From NCBI GenBank assembly GCA_047967505.1, contig CM106540.1: a stretch of 64,000 bases of DNA; one strand, given 5' to 3'. The notes under the pieces were generated by a model. The model was not told the DNA's origin and made no database searches. It saw only the letters and a list, made by a program, of their open reading frames with translations. Position 1 is the first letter of the stretch; each line of letters begins with the position of its first letter. This document shows positions 23,062 through 35,204 of the stretch, one piece after another. This stretch comes from Dipteris shenzhenensis (Eukaryota; Polypodiophyta; Polypodiopsida; Gleicheniales). The position numbers and the translations under genes are program-made.

Positions 23062-24302
23062 ATGTGACATGAAGTCGGGGGTATTAAAAATTCACACACC
23101 TCTTAGCTTCCTACTACTTCCAAACTTAGTGACAAAGATCTTTAGCATTGGGAAAAGGGGAATAAAATAGAAACTTTCATGCTAAGAGACCATACCACAC
23201 ATTCTTCCATTAGATGCGAATGAAGATGGTAACATCCCAAGTGATGTTGTACTTTAGCACAGGAAGAAGGAAAGGATCAGCGGAGACCATAATCTCACCA
23301 AGCGAGTCTGTGCCAAAGAGAAGAGTGATACGTTGTTGAGAGAAGATGTTGTGGCTCAATATGCATGAGCTGATATATATCAAGGAGCTTACCTCATTCA
23401 TAGCCTTACCTCTACAAGTAGCTCAAAACACTCTATAAATTGTCATCAAACACAAAGGCCTAGAACTTCTAATAGACATGTGATATCAAAGATTCAGGTA
23501 CATATAGAGATGCAACTTGAAATGGGATTCCCGCTAATATAATTATCGTAAGAAAGAGAGGAGCGGTTGAAAGGTTATGGACATTTTACTCAAAGGGGGT
23601 AAAAACTATCTCAAAAATAAACAGTCAAACATAGAGACTCATAACTTTTTAATTTGAAACTGAACACATGAGGTGATGCATCTTAAAGATATCTTTACGC
23701 TAATATAAGCTTTGTCAAAATCAAAGCATCAAGCAAGAAGTTATGATCAAAACACTAACAAAGGTTCAGACAGTCTTATGAAAAACACCTACTCCTTCTA
23801 CTGATGCCGACTTGGGAGATTACTCATACTTTATCAATGACCCAAGTCCCATAAAGATTGCCAATGAGATCAAGAAGAGCTTTCATTGTGGATTAGAAAA
23901 CGAATAAAACATGTCTGCACAATGAGTGGTTGAAGAGAAAGCTCTTTTTGAAGACTTTGGAAGAGAGAGAAGAACAAAGCAATGGAAAAAGGGGAGAGAC
24001 TTCAAGTTGGATAACTTGAAGTGATGTTCATTACCAATAAAGTGAGGCTCTACTCAAATGCAACTCAAAATACAACATACACAAGGGAGAAGCTGAGGTT
24101 TCATACATACAAGAGGGAGTGGGATCTCTAAGACTACTCATAGAAAGAGAGAGATATGGACTCAAGAGTTTACATAAGAGGATATATACACGAGGGAGAG
24201 AGAGGGCTCATGGAAGAGGCTTGAGGAGACTAGATCTATAGTAGCATGAGGCTCAATGGTGGAAGATATGTGGAACAAGGGAGAGGAGGGCTCCTTTAAT
24301 AG
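23062..24302 (-). mobile_element. 5' LTR of the minus-strand Ty3/Gypsy element
   Basis: It ends on the minus strand with CTTCATGTCACA, just before the primer-binding site. About 1 kb of it matches 38050-39109 in the opposite orientation. Shared blocks include CTAAGTTTGGAAGTAGTAGG (or variant), CACTTGGGATGTTACCATC, CCCAAGTCGGCATCAGTAG and the start CACTTCAAGTTAT. The part at 24190-24302 matches the truncated 3' LTR at 19741. Beyond 24302 the homology stops, so its outer end is lost. Confidence 0.7.
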
Positions 24303-24305
24303 CAT

Positions 24306-25060
24306 ATTGCAAAGCTGACAGCACAGGTCAAGGTACAACAAGATTGCATGTCGACTGTGACAGCATGGCTACAAGAGATGAAAGATGAATTCTTTGTTCA
24401 ACTCGATTGTATGGGAGCAAATCAAAATGACCTTCAAATCAAAAATATTTGTTACTGCAATAGCTTCATGCACTCGAACATGTCGAACAGCAACTGAAGG
24501 AAATGGCCGATGAGGTAGATGGCATATTCCTTAGCAAATATGAATTTTTTGAGTTGAAAAATCAGTTGGTCTAGACATCCCAAGAGATGTGGAATACCTT
24601 AAAGGGCAGACTATTCACTATAGCAAAATGACCATATGATGCTTTTGCATTGGCTGCATATGCCTACGAGGCCATGGCCTATGAGCTGGAGAATTTAAGG
24701 GCAAAATCAAAGGATTGCCAAAAAAAGAAAATGCCAGGATCATCTCACAATCTTTGACATAGAGAAAGTAGGAACTTCTACAAATTTCAATGACCCTACA
24801 GAATTCATGACCTAGATTCCTAAGCTTACAACAGATCAGCAAGAGGAAGATGCCAGCACAGAAGTCAGAGCTACCCCAAGCCACTCCATGTGTGCTAGCC
24901 CCAACATAACCAATGAACAGCCCGAAGGAGTAGAAGCAACACCAAAGACTCAGGAATAGAAAGAAGAAACCGAGACTGTAGATCTAGTTATCACTCGGGG
25001 AACACTGTGATTGATCTCAATGCTTCACATACCTTCAAGGTGCACTTGAAGGAGTATTTT
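24306..25060 (+). pseudogene. Decayed coding-like sequence, possibly retroelement gag
   Basis: Plus-strand frames give Gln/Glu/Leu-rich coiled-coil-like stretches (EHVEQQLKEMADEVDG, AYAYEAMAYELENLRAKSKD) with scattered stops. The composition suits a coiled-coil region of a retroelement gag, but no diagnostic motif is present. A Gypsy RT fragment follows 500 bp downstream in the same orientation. Confidence 0.35.
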
Positions 25061-25599
25061 CAGTGAGGAAGGGTTCGTGTCCCTGTTTTTTTGAGAAAAG
25101 GCCTCTCCATTGAAAGTGCCAGGTGTTGAAGGCATAGCCTCCACCCATGTGAACACTAACCATGGGATAGGTTAAATACACCTCTGGTAAGAGGGAGTCA
25201 TTAGAACAATGTAGTGGGATCATTTTGTAACTGTAGGGATAGTTCTAACTATGAATAAAAAGCACTCCTTAGGCTTGATCCACCACATAATGTTTTTGAC
25301 TAGGACTATTACATTTTGAAACTTATTGTTGCCTTACAACAGTCAGACTGATCTCGGATGGCTATAAAAACTTGTATCAGCTCCTGTTGAGAGTTTGAAT
25401 TGTTGAGTTGATGTATTCTCTATCAAAACATAATATATAAGAAGCATACTATCTTTTGCAAGATTTCCTCTCTGTCCTTTTTACATCTCGTAATAGTCTT
25501 TTATAGTCCATCTATTGTCCAACTATACTCTGGCTACTGGCACTTTGTTGTCACGAGTGGAGATGTGTTTGTGTTTTTTACTTGTTTGAAGACACTTTG

Positions 25600-25770
25600 A
25601 ACATAGACGAAGATAAAGACAAGATGGAATTTGTAATAGAACATTGGGTGTTTTTGTAAGCAATGTGATGACTTTTGGGCTAAAGAACGCACCGCCAACT
25701 TTTCAATCATGGATATAGCAGATGTTGTATCTTTCCCATGGCTTCTGCAAGAAGAGAAGAGTGTTCAGAG
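25600..25770 (+). pseudogene. Ty3/Gypsy reverse transcriptase fragment
   Basis: The plus strand reads NVMTFGLKNAPPTFQSW. This is the conserved RT stretch (MPFGLKNAP.TFQ type) before the catalytic DD motif, preceded by an MEFVIEHWVFL-like stretch. A stop and frameshift follow and the catalytic motif is absent. Confidence 0.75.
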
Positions 25771-25904
25771 TATGCATGGTTCTGAGGCTTTTTGTCACCT
25801 ACAGATATATCGGTGTCATCATTTGTAGTATAAGTGTAGCTTAGGACCTCGGGTCATATTCCAGTGAGAGACATAGGCTTAAGAGTGGTAAGCAAACATT
25901 GTGC

Positions 25905-26125
25905 ATGTTTGGGGGAGGGGGTGGGGGTAGAGGGCGAGGGCGAGGGAGAGGGGCTGAAAGGGGGGGGTAGGGGGTGGGGGTAGAGGGCAGGGGAGAGGGG
26001 GCTAAGTAGCGAGGTAGGGGGTGGGGGAGAGGGGCTGAGGGAGGACGGAGAGGTGAGGTGGGGAGGGGACTGAGAGGAGGGAGGAGAGAGGGGAAGTGGA
26101 GGCAGAGAGGCAGGTGTGGAGGCAG
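25905..26125. repeat. G-rich minisatellite (GGGGGTAGAGGGCGAGG type)
   Basis: About 220 bp of G-runs separated by T, A and C. It is the reverse complement in style and partly in sequence of the C-rich tract at 45270-45440. Many runs of three or more Gs make G-quadruplex folding plausible. The open frame on the minus strand is a Pro/Leu-rich artefact. Confidence 0.85.
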
Positions 26126-28380
26126 AGAGGCCCCATTCTGATCCCTACACAAGACCCTCCTCCCTAACCATCGACCACCATCCTACTCCCATCCTTATCA
26201 TCGACTCTGTCTTGACCTCGCCCATCGTGCATAGTCTCCAAATTCATTGCTCCCCTACCCACCCCACCCCCCCTTCTCCCCTCTACCTGCTACAAAATTA
26301 GTCTTCCAAGAGATATTGGAGTCTACCTGCAATTCAAGTTTGAGCAAGTATGTTGGGCATTGATCAAGGAAGGAGAGAATGCATTTTTGTTTGCACCTCC
26401 AATAAATGCAGTCCTATTTTTACAATCCGACCATAGTAGCAAGGTAGTCAAGGATCAACGGCAACCAACCAACTGGAAAAAAAAGAAATTTGTCAGCTTT
26501 TGGTCACCATGTACTCAATAATAAAGCATGCAACCCTACAATTGCAAGGGGGATTGAATTTGATTGACCCATGACCATGCTTTTCATGCTTTCCTATTAC
26601 CCGTACTTAAAACATGCTAAAATTATGCGATTGACATTCTACATCCAATTAGTAAATATGTTCTCAATAACAACATGAGACTATAAGACATTCTACATTT
26701 AAATAAGTTTCCATATGATATTTTTTTGGGCGTTGTTGTCCTGACATGGTGTCTGAAGAAGAATCACATCAGTGGAGGCAAGAGGATTTCTCTCACTTAT
26801 TCACACTCTTGGATTCTATCAATAAGCATGATCGATTTGTCCTTATTTCATTTGTCAAGGACTTAGAAGTCATTGGGAAGTTAATTGAATGTGCAAAGGA
26901 GCAAAACTAGAAAACCGTCTTAGCATGGGGTTCATATGATACAAGTGCCAATCAACATCACACCAATACATGGTACTCTACATCTACTTTTACAAAGGAG
27001 ATGATTATAATCATGGCCAACTATAAGTCTATCAAGTAATGCAACCTCAATATAACTACATGCCATATAGACTCTCCCATGATCAAATAAGAGGGTGTTT
27101 ATAGACTAGAGCACCTTGGGCACCACCCATGGACAGCAAGATTGCCTACCCATGCATAGACCATGGCCTAGATGTATCCAATGCACGATGGGCAAGCATG
27201 AGCATCTCTAGTCTGTAAGAACTCTAAAACCAATGCACCCCTATTTTTGCATGACTCATCACTCCCATCCTAAAGCCATCTAATGGTCAAAACTTTACAA
27301 TCTTCTTCCACAAGGCCAATTGCAGCACACTCCTTACACTCAATTGCACTTCTGTCTGCTCTTGTTCTCTTCATTGTCTACTCTCTTACTTTAGATTTGC
27401 ACTTTAAGGAGTTGAATCATGGTATATATATACATAGTCAACTCGTGGTATATAATCTTTCCGAGTCTTGATGTTGTATATCTTACACTAGCAGAGTCAA
27501 TTTTTGTATGTTTGTACTCTGCATTGATATGGAAATGTACAGTCCTAAGATTGATTGTTGTCCATGTGCATTTCCAAGAAACTGGCAGCGATGATAGTAC
27601 CTATGATAGGGAGCCCGTGGAGGCTACTGCAGCACCCCCTTTTCCCCATTATGCCGCTACTGCTTCTTCAAGGAGTGACATAACAATGCCAGAGTTTGAC
27701 CTTATCATTGCTGGGAAAAAAGGATTTCCCCCTCTTTCTTACTATACATTGATTTAGCTAATCATGCGTATTATAACTGAGCATGGATTAGGGATTGTAT
27801 TATAGCCCTTCAGAGGATATAGGGCATACAAATTAGATATCAATAGGATTTTTGAGGAGCTGTTTGATATTATTTATTGCTCGTACATGTGCCTCAAAAA
27901 CTTGTGTTCTTGCGTGTTTAAAAGGGATGGAGGAATACTTTACTGGCACTCACTTCAACCTATGGTGGGTGAAGCAAATAATTTTTTTGAACTCTTATGA
28001 CTTGGTGGTGTGAGAAAATGACTTTAGGGCTTCTAGAATTCCACACTACTAATGGAGGTCATTTTATCTCTTTGAGGGTTTTTGCATGCATTCTGGTTGT
28101 ACTCAAGCATTAGTGTATCCTCAGATGATCTTGGAATCTTTTCATGGGATGATCACCTCAAGCTTGTGATTATTGAATTGTCTTTCTTAAAAAACTACAA
28201 AGGAGTATAGGTATTTCAGGGACATGTGGGCTACTGTAGGAGGTTTATTTTAAAATTTTCCACCTTATATAAGCACTAGTATCATCTCTTCATTGTTTTT
28301 GTAGGCTATTGTAGAAGGTTTAATTTGGAATTTTCCAACTTATATAGATCTCCTCATTGGTTTCAAGTGGATTCAAGAAT
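26126..28380. other. No confidently recognised gene
   Basis: 26126-26290 resembles 4870-5000, a dispersed repeat. A short coding-like frame starts at the ATG near 26745 (MVSEEESHQWRQEDFSHLFT) and stops near 26908; its family is unknown. The frame at 27419-27757 ends in an unremarkable acidic tail. Near 28228-28360 a GGCTACTGTAGGAGGTTTA-like segment is repeated twice, about 85 bp apart. Confidence 0.35.
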
Positions 28381-28394
28381 GTAAACAGTCTTAC

Positions 28395-28910
28395 AAAAGC
28401 TAAAAGATGTTGTTGTCAAGGCTCCGATCTTGGAATGTGAAATTGAATTCCATGTTTTTATTGATGTTGCAAACTATTCCATTGAGTATGTACTCACTAA
28501 GCTAGGTGAAGTCCATGTCAATTACGTAGTGTGCTTTGCTAATAAATAGCCAAATGTCATTGAGAATAATTACACCACCACAAAACGAAAGGTCTACAAA
28601 TGGTTTATGCAATCAAGAAATACATGTATTATGTGCTGGCAAATCATTTTAGCTTCTATGGGAGGACCATCAAGAATTGCAATATTTGGTAAAAAGCGCA
28701 TGCAATATAGGGAGGATATTAAGATGATTACTAAAACATAAGGAGGATATTAAGGTGGTGCGAAAGGGGAAGCAACATTACATTGTAGATCATTTATCTC
28801 ACTTGACCATTGCAGAGAAAGCCATAAGAGTTGAGGATGATATTCTCAATGCGCTGCTTTTCAAGTTGGATATCTCACCCATGTGGTGTGAGGCTATCTT
28901 ACAATTCTTG
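28395..28910 (+). pseudogene. Ty3/Gypsy RNase H fragment
   Basis: Plus-strand translation reads VVVKAPILECEIEFHVFIDV, VNYVVCFANK, NNYTTTKRKVY and VVRKGKQHYIVDHLSHL across frames. This is the RT/RNase H connection of Gypsy elements (fraction of APIL, D.S.YA, NY..TE.E, and the K.N..ADALSR-like end). Several stops and frameshifts are present. Confidence 0.8.
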
Positions 28911-29469
28911 ATAACATGATGACCTCATTAAAAGCTGCCCAATCTAGAAGCCCAAAGGTTTATAAAGAAAGATGCATCTTACTAGATTATAGTAAAAATG
29001 ATATAGGTTAAAAATAAGGTTGATGTGATGATTGAGGAGTTGTTTTTGAAAATATGAGTGGAATTCATGTTTCGTAGGATTCTCTTTTTTGTACAATAAG
29101 AGGCCACTTTAAAGCTTATGTCATAGCTCAGAAGGTGGGCATTTGATCTACACACATGTGGACAAATAAGAGAATCGATTCCATTTGTGTAGCACCAATG
29201 TCCGAATTTGGAATTGATTGAAAGGACAAATTTGACATTAGATATAGCAGAAGTCATCTACAAAGTACAAATAATTACCCAATTTAAAACATTCTTTGCA
29301 ATTGCCATAGCCAGATTGTCCTCATCATTAGATAGTCTATAAATTGTGGCATAAAAAGGTTAGGAGTTGGTCGTGGAAAGCATCAACAGTTGCACCATCC
29401 GCAACAATACAAACGAGCTACTCAACCTAAAACACCATTAGTATAAGAGGTCAAGGGCTTTTACATGGA
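28911..29469. other. No recognisable gene
   Basis: Nothing identifiable between the Gypsy and Copia fragments. The 91-residue minus-strand frame at 29257-28982 has no motif. Confidence 0.35.
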
Positions 29470-29990
29470 CAATTGGAGTATATGCCCTATGAGTTTGATG
29501 ACTATCTGTATGACCAGAGTATAAAGAGGATGATCACATGTAGATACACTCCACAGTAGAATGCAGTGCCCTAAAGGAAGAGTAGGGTGATTGCAGATGC
29601 AACTAGAGCTATGATGGATGAGATGTATATGCCCTTGACATATTGGGCTGAAGCTATGCATAAGGCTATCCATATAATGTATAGACACCTACAGCTATAA
29701 TTCATGACATTGCACCTTATGAGAAGCTCAATCGATAGAAGCTAACACTAGCATACTTGGATTTGTTTGTTATGTGCATTTGCTTAGTGAGACAAGGAAG
29801 AAAATGGAGCCAAGGGCAATGAAATGCTTATTTCTTGGATGTCCCACTAAGAGGAAAGGTTATAACTGCTATGACCCAGCCATGAAACAAGTATATATCA
29901 GCAAAATCATGGACGAATCTAGGTATCATCCCAAACCAATCATGGTGGAAGATGCATACATGGCAAATGAAGACAAAGCTAAATTATAGC
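29470..29990 (+). pseudogene. Ty1/Copia integrase fragment
   Basis: The plus strand gives an integrase C-terminal half in broken frames: MITCRYTPQ, then RKSRVIADATRAMMDEMYMP and LTYWAEAMHKAIHIMYR. A good 71-residue stretch at 29774-29989 follows (SETRKKMEPRAMKCLFLG, KGYNCYDPAMKQVYIS). This order matches Copia integrase up to the start of the RT linker. Stops at several positions make it non-functional. The adjoining sequence (29990-30240) is unassigned. Confidence 0.88.
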
Positions 29991-30239
29991 AAGTTGATCC
30001 TCCAAGTAGAGCCATGTCAAGGCCATCTAAAAGTGAGGAAAGTGTTGACAATGTGCTTCCACCTCTTGTATGTTCGCCATAACTGCTCTTCTTGTAATAT
30101 ATTGAGCTTGGAGTACAACTTGAGAAATCTAGTGGGACAAAAATAGCCAAAATCCTCTCTAGAAAAGATCTTGTCATACTTGTAAAATCAAGATCTAGAG
30201 AGAGAAAGACTAAAACTACAAAGACAAAGACTAGAAGCC

Positions 30240-30900
30240 TTTCACTCTTTGAGGTATCTTCACAAGTACAGGGACCTAAAGGTATCTTCACAAGGAACCT
30301 TCATAAGTACCTTGACAAGTACCTTCGTAAGGTACCCTCACAAGTACCTTCACAAAGTACCTTCACCAATGAAGGGGCCCTCATGTATAAATATCTCTCT
30401 ATGGAATGAAGCTCCCACTCTTGAGTGGCATTGTGTTCAGTACTACTTTGGTGTTCATGTACAAATAGTCTCCAAGTGTCCATGCTTTCTCACATGATTG
30501 TGTTCAAGCATGATCTCACACTTGCACTCCTCCCATCACCTCCCTCCTCCTCTTTCCTCCTCCTCCCTCCTCCCTTCTCCTCTTTCCTCCTCCCTCCTTC
30601 TCCCTCCTGCTCCTCCCTCCTCCTTCCTCCTCCTCCTCCTCCTCCTCCCTTCTCCTCCTCCTCCCTCCTCCCTCCTCCTCTTCCTCCCTTTTTCCTCCCT
30701 TCCTCCTGCTGAATCTTGGTACTACCTCCTTCTAAACCCTCAACCCCATGAATCAGTGAAGGAGATTAGCTCTCCACTCCTCAACCCCACAACCCTGGAC
30801 CCCTGGTACCCTTAGTTAGTTTCCTCAACCCTATCCTTCTTCTAAACCCTACAAACCATTGAAATCCCATGGAGGTGAAAACCGCCACCAATCCATGGGT
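30240..30900 (+). mobile_element. LTR fragment of the 13-bp-repeat family, copy 2
   Basis: GGAATGAAGCTCCCACTCTT, TACTTTGGTGTTCATG and TCTCCAAGTGTCCATGCT match copy 3 near 44735-44820. The tail AATCCCATGGAGGTGAAA matches the end of copies 1 and 3. The head shows ACAAGTACCTTCA-like repeats (30257-30362) in place of the 13-bp array, and a (TCC)n tract lies at 30535-30712. Both LTR ends are missing. Confidence 0.65.
30535..30712. repeat. (TCC)n polypyrimidine tract
   Basis: Pyrimidine tract like that at 3503-3850 and at the same relative place in the LTR. Frames over it are artefacts. Confidence 0.88.
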
Positions 30901-31268
30901 GTAAGCAAGTTAACATACTATGTTATTTATGCTTGTAAGCACATTTCAAGAGATGTTGTAACAAGCATACAAGTCAACCATTTAGTTATTTTACACGTAT
31001 TTGTATTTTCCAATAATAAGACATTTGAATGATGATGAGTGACACCTGAAGTATAACGAAAGATGGGTCATATGTGGTGGGAATGAGTACTTTGACTGCT
31101 GCTTCTATCAATGTTACATGTGCCAAAAGCATGAAGCGAGTGAGAACCAGAGAACAGCTGGTAAACAAGAGGAAAAGAGTAGACCCGCTACCTTCAAGCA
31201 TGTTTACAGAAGAGGAGACGAATACTCAAACGAAGTAAGACCTCAGGAAGTATCTTTTGTCACTTAGT
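30901..31268. other. No recognisable gene
   Basis: No motif seen. The sequence lies between the LTR fragment and the CT microsatellite. Confidence 0.35.
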
Positions 31269-31288
31269 CTCAGTCTCTCCCTCTCTCT

Positions 31289-31338
<50 letters not shown>
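31269..31338. repeat. (CT)n microsatellite
   Basis: A nearly uninterrupted CT run. It lies about 100 bp upstream of the RING-like gene remnant. Confidence 0.92.
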
Positions 31339-31339
<1 letters not shown>

Positions 31340-31439
31340 TATCTACATCTCTCTCTTTTCTATTTGTATTTGAATGGGCACAGCAAGGTGGAAGGCACAA
31401 AAGGTGAATTACCCACATGACAGAGGATTTTTTTCCTCA

Positions 31440-32700
31440 CAAAAGAGAATTTTCATGCACAATATGGTATGGACATCGAAGGCCAAGACCCAAAGTTGTT
31501 AAAGGAAATTGATACCTTAGAACATGAATGGTTGTCTATCTTCAATCACACAAAAGAAAATTGTTAAAGGAATTGCAATGGTATTCGGCCAACACTTTTT
31601 GAGAACGTGATGATTTTCTTCAACAAGGTATACCAGAATCATCCTACCAACATGGAAGTTGGAGTTGCTTTTGCAAGGGCATACATGCTCTGGTTTAGTC
31701 CTATGGTTTTGAATGCAGGCAAGGCCATGCATTTTGCTTGGGCTATCGTTGTTGGTGAGGAGTACAACAACAAACTAAGAAAAGGGGGTACTTTGAAATC
31801 CATTATATGCATTGGAAGCTGAACAATGGCACCCTAGGCGATGTCTCAGACGATACCATGGGGACACCTCCAAATTAAAAAAACTCCTCAGTCAATAAAA
31901 GTAACAAACAGTGGCACTTTGAGTGTAGTCTACATGCCACATGCTGAGGCCTTGAAGATTAAAGCATTAATTGAAGACATAGAAAGAAGAAAGGACACTA
32001 CAAAGAATGCACTTGCAATTGCGCAAAAGACAATGGAGGAAGCAAAGATTAATTAGATGAGCAATGAGAAAGTTGGTGTAGCCCTCGGTATTTTAAAAGC
32101 ACAAATTCTATCAGCACAAGTCAAGCTGGCTTCCTTGCCTCTTGAAAATTCCATTGAGAGATCCAAACTTGAGGTGCAGATAGCAACATATCAGTCAATG
32201 TTGGGGTTTTTTGGAGGGGGATTAGATGAATCTGATATGCTATCCCTTATTGAGGTACTTTTATCCATTTTTGGCTTTCTTTATATTGATTGTAATATGT
32301 ATGTGTGTATAAATTAATTGCCTTTGCATGTTTTCTGTATTGCAGGCTGATGTGGAGCTACAGTATCACCTAGTGAAGGAGTTGGAAGGGAAACATACAT
32401 TGCTTCTAGAGATGCTCCACCAAGTGCAAGCAAGCTACCAAGCTTGCCTTTTCCCATCTTCTCCTTTTGTGGTTACTAGTCATGCAGACAACCTAACTCA
32501 TTTAAAAAACTGTGTCAGTTGTGGAATGGCTTTCAATATAGAGGAGACCTTGATGCTGGTAAAGCTACCATGTAGACACACGTACCACAACATTTGCTTT
32601 GCAACTGCATGCTATGTTGGTGGTATATGCACATATCCCAATTGTCCTATGGCAATTCCACAGACTACGCATCCCAACGTGGCTTGGAGAGCAAGTAAAT
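31440..32700 (+). pseudogene. Decayed two-exon gene with a RING-like zinc cluster
   Basis: One frame runs through 31607-32254, interrupted only by single-base nonsense codons (TGA at 31820, TAG at 31832 and 32054). A 91-bp GT-AG intron (32255-32345, GAG|GTACTT...TTGCAG|GCT) joins it in phase 0 to a second exon to about 32694. Exon 1 encodes helical, coiled-coil-like sequence (IEDIERRKDTTKNALAIAQK). Exon 2 encodes CVSCGMAF, then LPCRHTYHNIC, then CTYPNC, a Cys/His spacing like a RING or RING-H2 finger (ubiquitin ligases). A possible next donor (GCAAGTAAAT) ends it. It retains its intron, so it is not a processed copy. The family is not recognised, and the stops argue against function. Confidence 0.55.
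32255..32345 (+). other. Intron of the RING-like gene remnant
   Basis: GT at 32255 and AG at 32345, AT-rich, with a T-rich stretch before the acceptor. Removing it fuses two open frames in phase 0, which is unlikely by chance. Confidence 0.7.
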
Positions 32701-33830
32701 ACATCATTAATTTTCATTTACATATATTAGCTAGCATTTATTCTATGCTTTGTAGCACCACATGGTAACTTTCTTAGCTAGTACTGGTTAAATTCGCTAT
32801 TGGTCCATTTTAAAATGCCCCTAAGCTGAGTACAAAACATTCAAAATGTTTTAATACAACGTTTTAATACCACTGCAAATCCCTGTTGGGAGATACTTGC
32901 AGATAATTATTAAGCTAGTTGACCCTTTTGAACCCAGTGCAATGGCATGATCAGGGAAGAGTGCAAGATCATGGAGCCTGTTGACAATCCACCCAGCAAC
33001 ATTAACAATATGGATGCTCACCATCAAGCCACTAAACATAATAAGGAAGACAATCACAAACAGATGATCCGACATGAAACCTAGAGACAGTTTTCTGATG
33101 ATAGGAGATAATGGAACCACCTTGAGGGAATGACAGCAATATATAAACTGACAATGAAGGAATAAAAGACCATAAATCAGTGATTCATAAGCTGATCGAG
33201 CAGTCATTCAGAGAAAAGGGTGGAACACACTCACATAGGTATTGTGAAGACCAAAGGCAATGAATCACTGGATGATGGCCATGATAATAAGGCTGCAGGG
33301 AAACCGATTCAAAATGATTTCGTGAATGAAGATGGAGCCAATAAGCCTGCCAATTCAGTATGGATATATTTTTTCATCCCATTGAGGGAGAGAAATGGTA
33401 TACATGCATGATCAATGGCATGAAAAACAATACTACTTGCAATTGTTCGTCTTCATTCGAGATCAAGTTCATATGAAAGTGTCTTGGTTGTTCAAGGACT
33501 TTCTTGATCCTGGATAAATTATAAACAAACTCACACCATTAATTGGCAACTCACCTCCAAAGCTAAACTGATGAATGCATGCACACACATCCTACTCTAT
33601 TACTCACAAGACTTCTATACTAACTATTAAAGGGAAGATCCATGTGGTAGCCCCGCCAAAGGACTTGCCATGTGTCACGTTACAAATGCACTTCCCTTCC
33701 ATCCCTCTCAAGCTCTCACCACCATGCCTCCTCGTTTGTTATGCAAAGAAGACTCACAAGAACAAGAACATGTTAGAGGCAAGGAACAACATGGACCTAT
33801 ATTTCCAATGGATGTGGGGTGATCTTTATT
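32701..33830. other. No recognisable gene
   Basis: Short frames without motifs. It may include downstream exons or introns of the RING-like remnant, but I cannot identify any. Confidence 0.35.
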
Positions 33831-34065
33831 CTCGGGGTCACTCACAAATATGTAAGCATAGCACATGGGTTCAACAAAAGGGATTTTTAAAATATTATTT
33901 TTGCACATTTTTTATATACAAAAGGGTACCATGTAAAAGGGGTATTGACAAATTTAATAGAAAAAGGGTGCATTTTATTCATGGAAAATTCACAAATAAG
34001 GGAATATTAAATTAGGCCTCAAATGCACGTGATATAGAGGATTTACATATAGTGAACCCCCCGAG
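33831..34065. mobile_element. MITE with CTCGGGG terminal inverted repeats, copy 2
   Basis: A 235-bp element starting CTCGGGGTCACTCACA and ending TATAGTGAACCCCCCGAG. It is flanked by an 8-bp target duplication with one mismatch (TCTTTATT at 33823-33830, TCTTTGTT at 34066-34073). The interior aligns with copy 1 (10373-10620), for example GTTCAACAAAAGG, GTACATTTTATT-like and GATATAGAGG blocks. Confidence 0.82.
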
Positions 34066-34073
34066 TCTTTGTT

Positions 34074-35052
34074 TTGGATTTCTTTGTTTCCTAGACTCAA
34101 GATAGAGGAGAGTCAAGTCAATCAAATCCGCATTAACATTGTTGTTGTTGTTGAAGCTATGGGTCGAAGAGAGCATGGAAGAGCGGTCGAGAGATAGGAT
34201 TGACTAGTGGCTAATGCTGTTGTTGAAGTTGTGGGACGAGAGCATAGAAGTTTAGCCGAGAGAAAGGATTGATTGATAGTTTTCTATGGATGGTGATAGG
34301 CAAGAGGACCCTGACCTCGGAGCCTAGGTTACTAGATGGATTCAACACTTTTCTGTAACAATTCTACTCACACATTATGAGCATCTATATAAAAAAGGTT
34401 TTATCCACCTTTAACTGAGCATCGTGTGCCATGTTATTAATAGGTTTCTTTTTTTAAACACACACCCACACATGTTTTTAATGTGCAGGGAACCTTAGAT
34501 CTGACCAAATGAAAGTTGAGTGTTGAAAGCTAATAGAGTAAATTTTTTAAAGGGCTTTCAAATTATCTCTTGAATTTATTTTAAAAATCCATTCTTCATG
34601 GCTAGAGTCTACAAAAATTTCGATCAAAATTAAGAATTTTAGTAATATTGAGTTTGACAAACATAATATTGAAAAAAGATGTCAAATCCTCAAGCAGTCT
34701 AGGTTCCGAGGTCATGGTCCACTTACCTGCCACCATCCAAACAAACTAGGTGTTAAAACATCATAGTTACGTTTGGGTAGACAAGTAATGCATGTTTTCC
34801 CGAGCTTGTTATCGCTTTACCTAGGAATATAGACAACCATATGGATTCTTAGATAATTAAAAAAACAATTTAGCCACAAGTGAAGTTTAAGTCACAAGTG
34901 GAGTAAGGAGCAAATGAGTGTATGGATTAAGAAGGGATTAGAGGAGGTATGGGACGATTAGTGGGCTTGGTATGTGGGGTGGCTAAAAGGAAAGTCTAAA
35001 TGGAAGATTTCACAAGGGTACATAAAAGAATAATTCAGAGTTAGGGAAGTAT
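34074..35052. other. No recognisable gene
   Basis: Includes an imperfect direct repeat near 34140-34270 (GTTGTTGAAG.T.TGGG.CGA with GAGCATAGAAG-like text). No domain seen. Confidence 0.4.
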
Positions 35053-35192
35053 TCATGTGTGTGTGTGTGTGCGTGCGTGTGTGTGTGTATGTGTTCGCGT
35101 GTAAATAAATAAGTGTCAATGTGTGTGAGATACATTTACTAAGTGTCAGTGTGTGTGAGATACATTTACTAAACACGTGTGTGTGTGTGTAC
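35053..35192. repeat. (GT)n microsatellite and short duplication
   Basis: GT/GC runs at 35056-35102 and 35176-35192. Between them AAGTGTCAnTGTGTGTGAGA with TACATTTACTAA is repeated twice. Confidence 0.85.
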
Positions 35193-35204
35193 ATACTACG
35201 ATGG

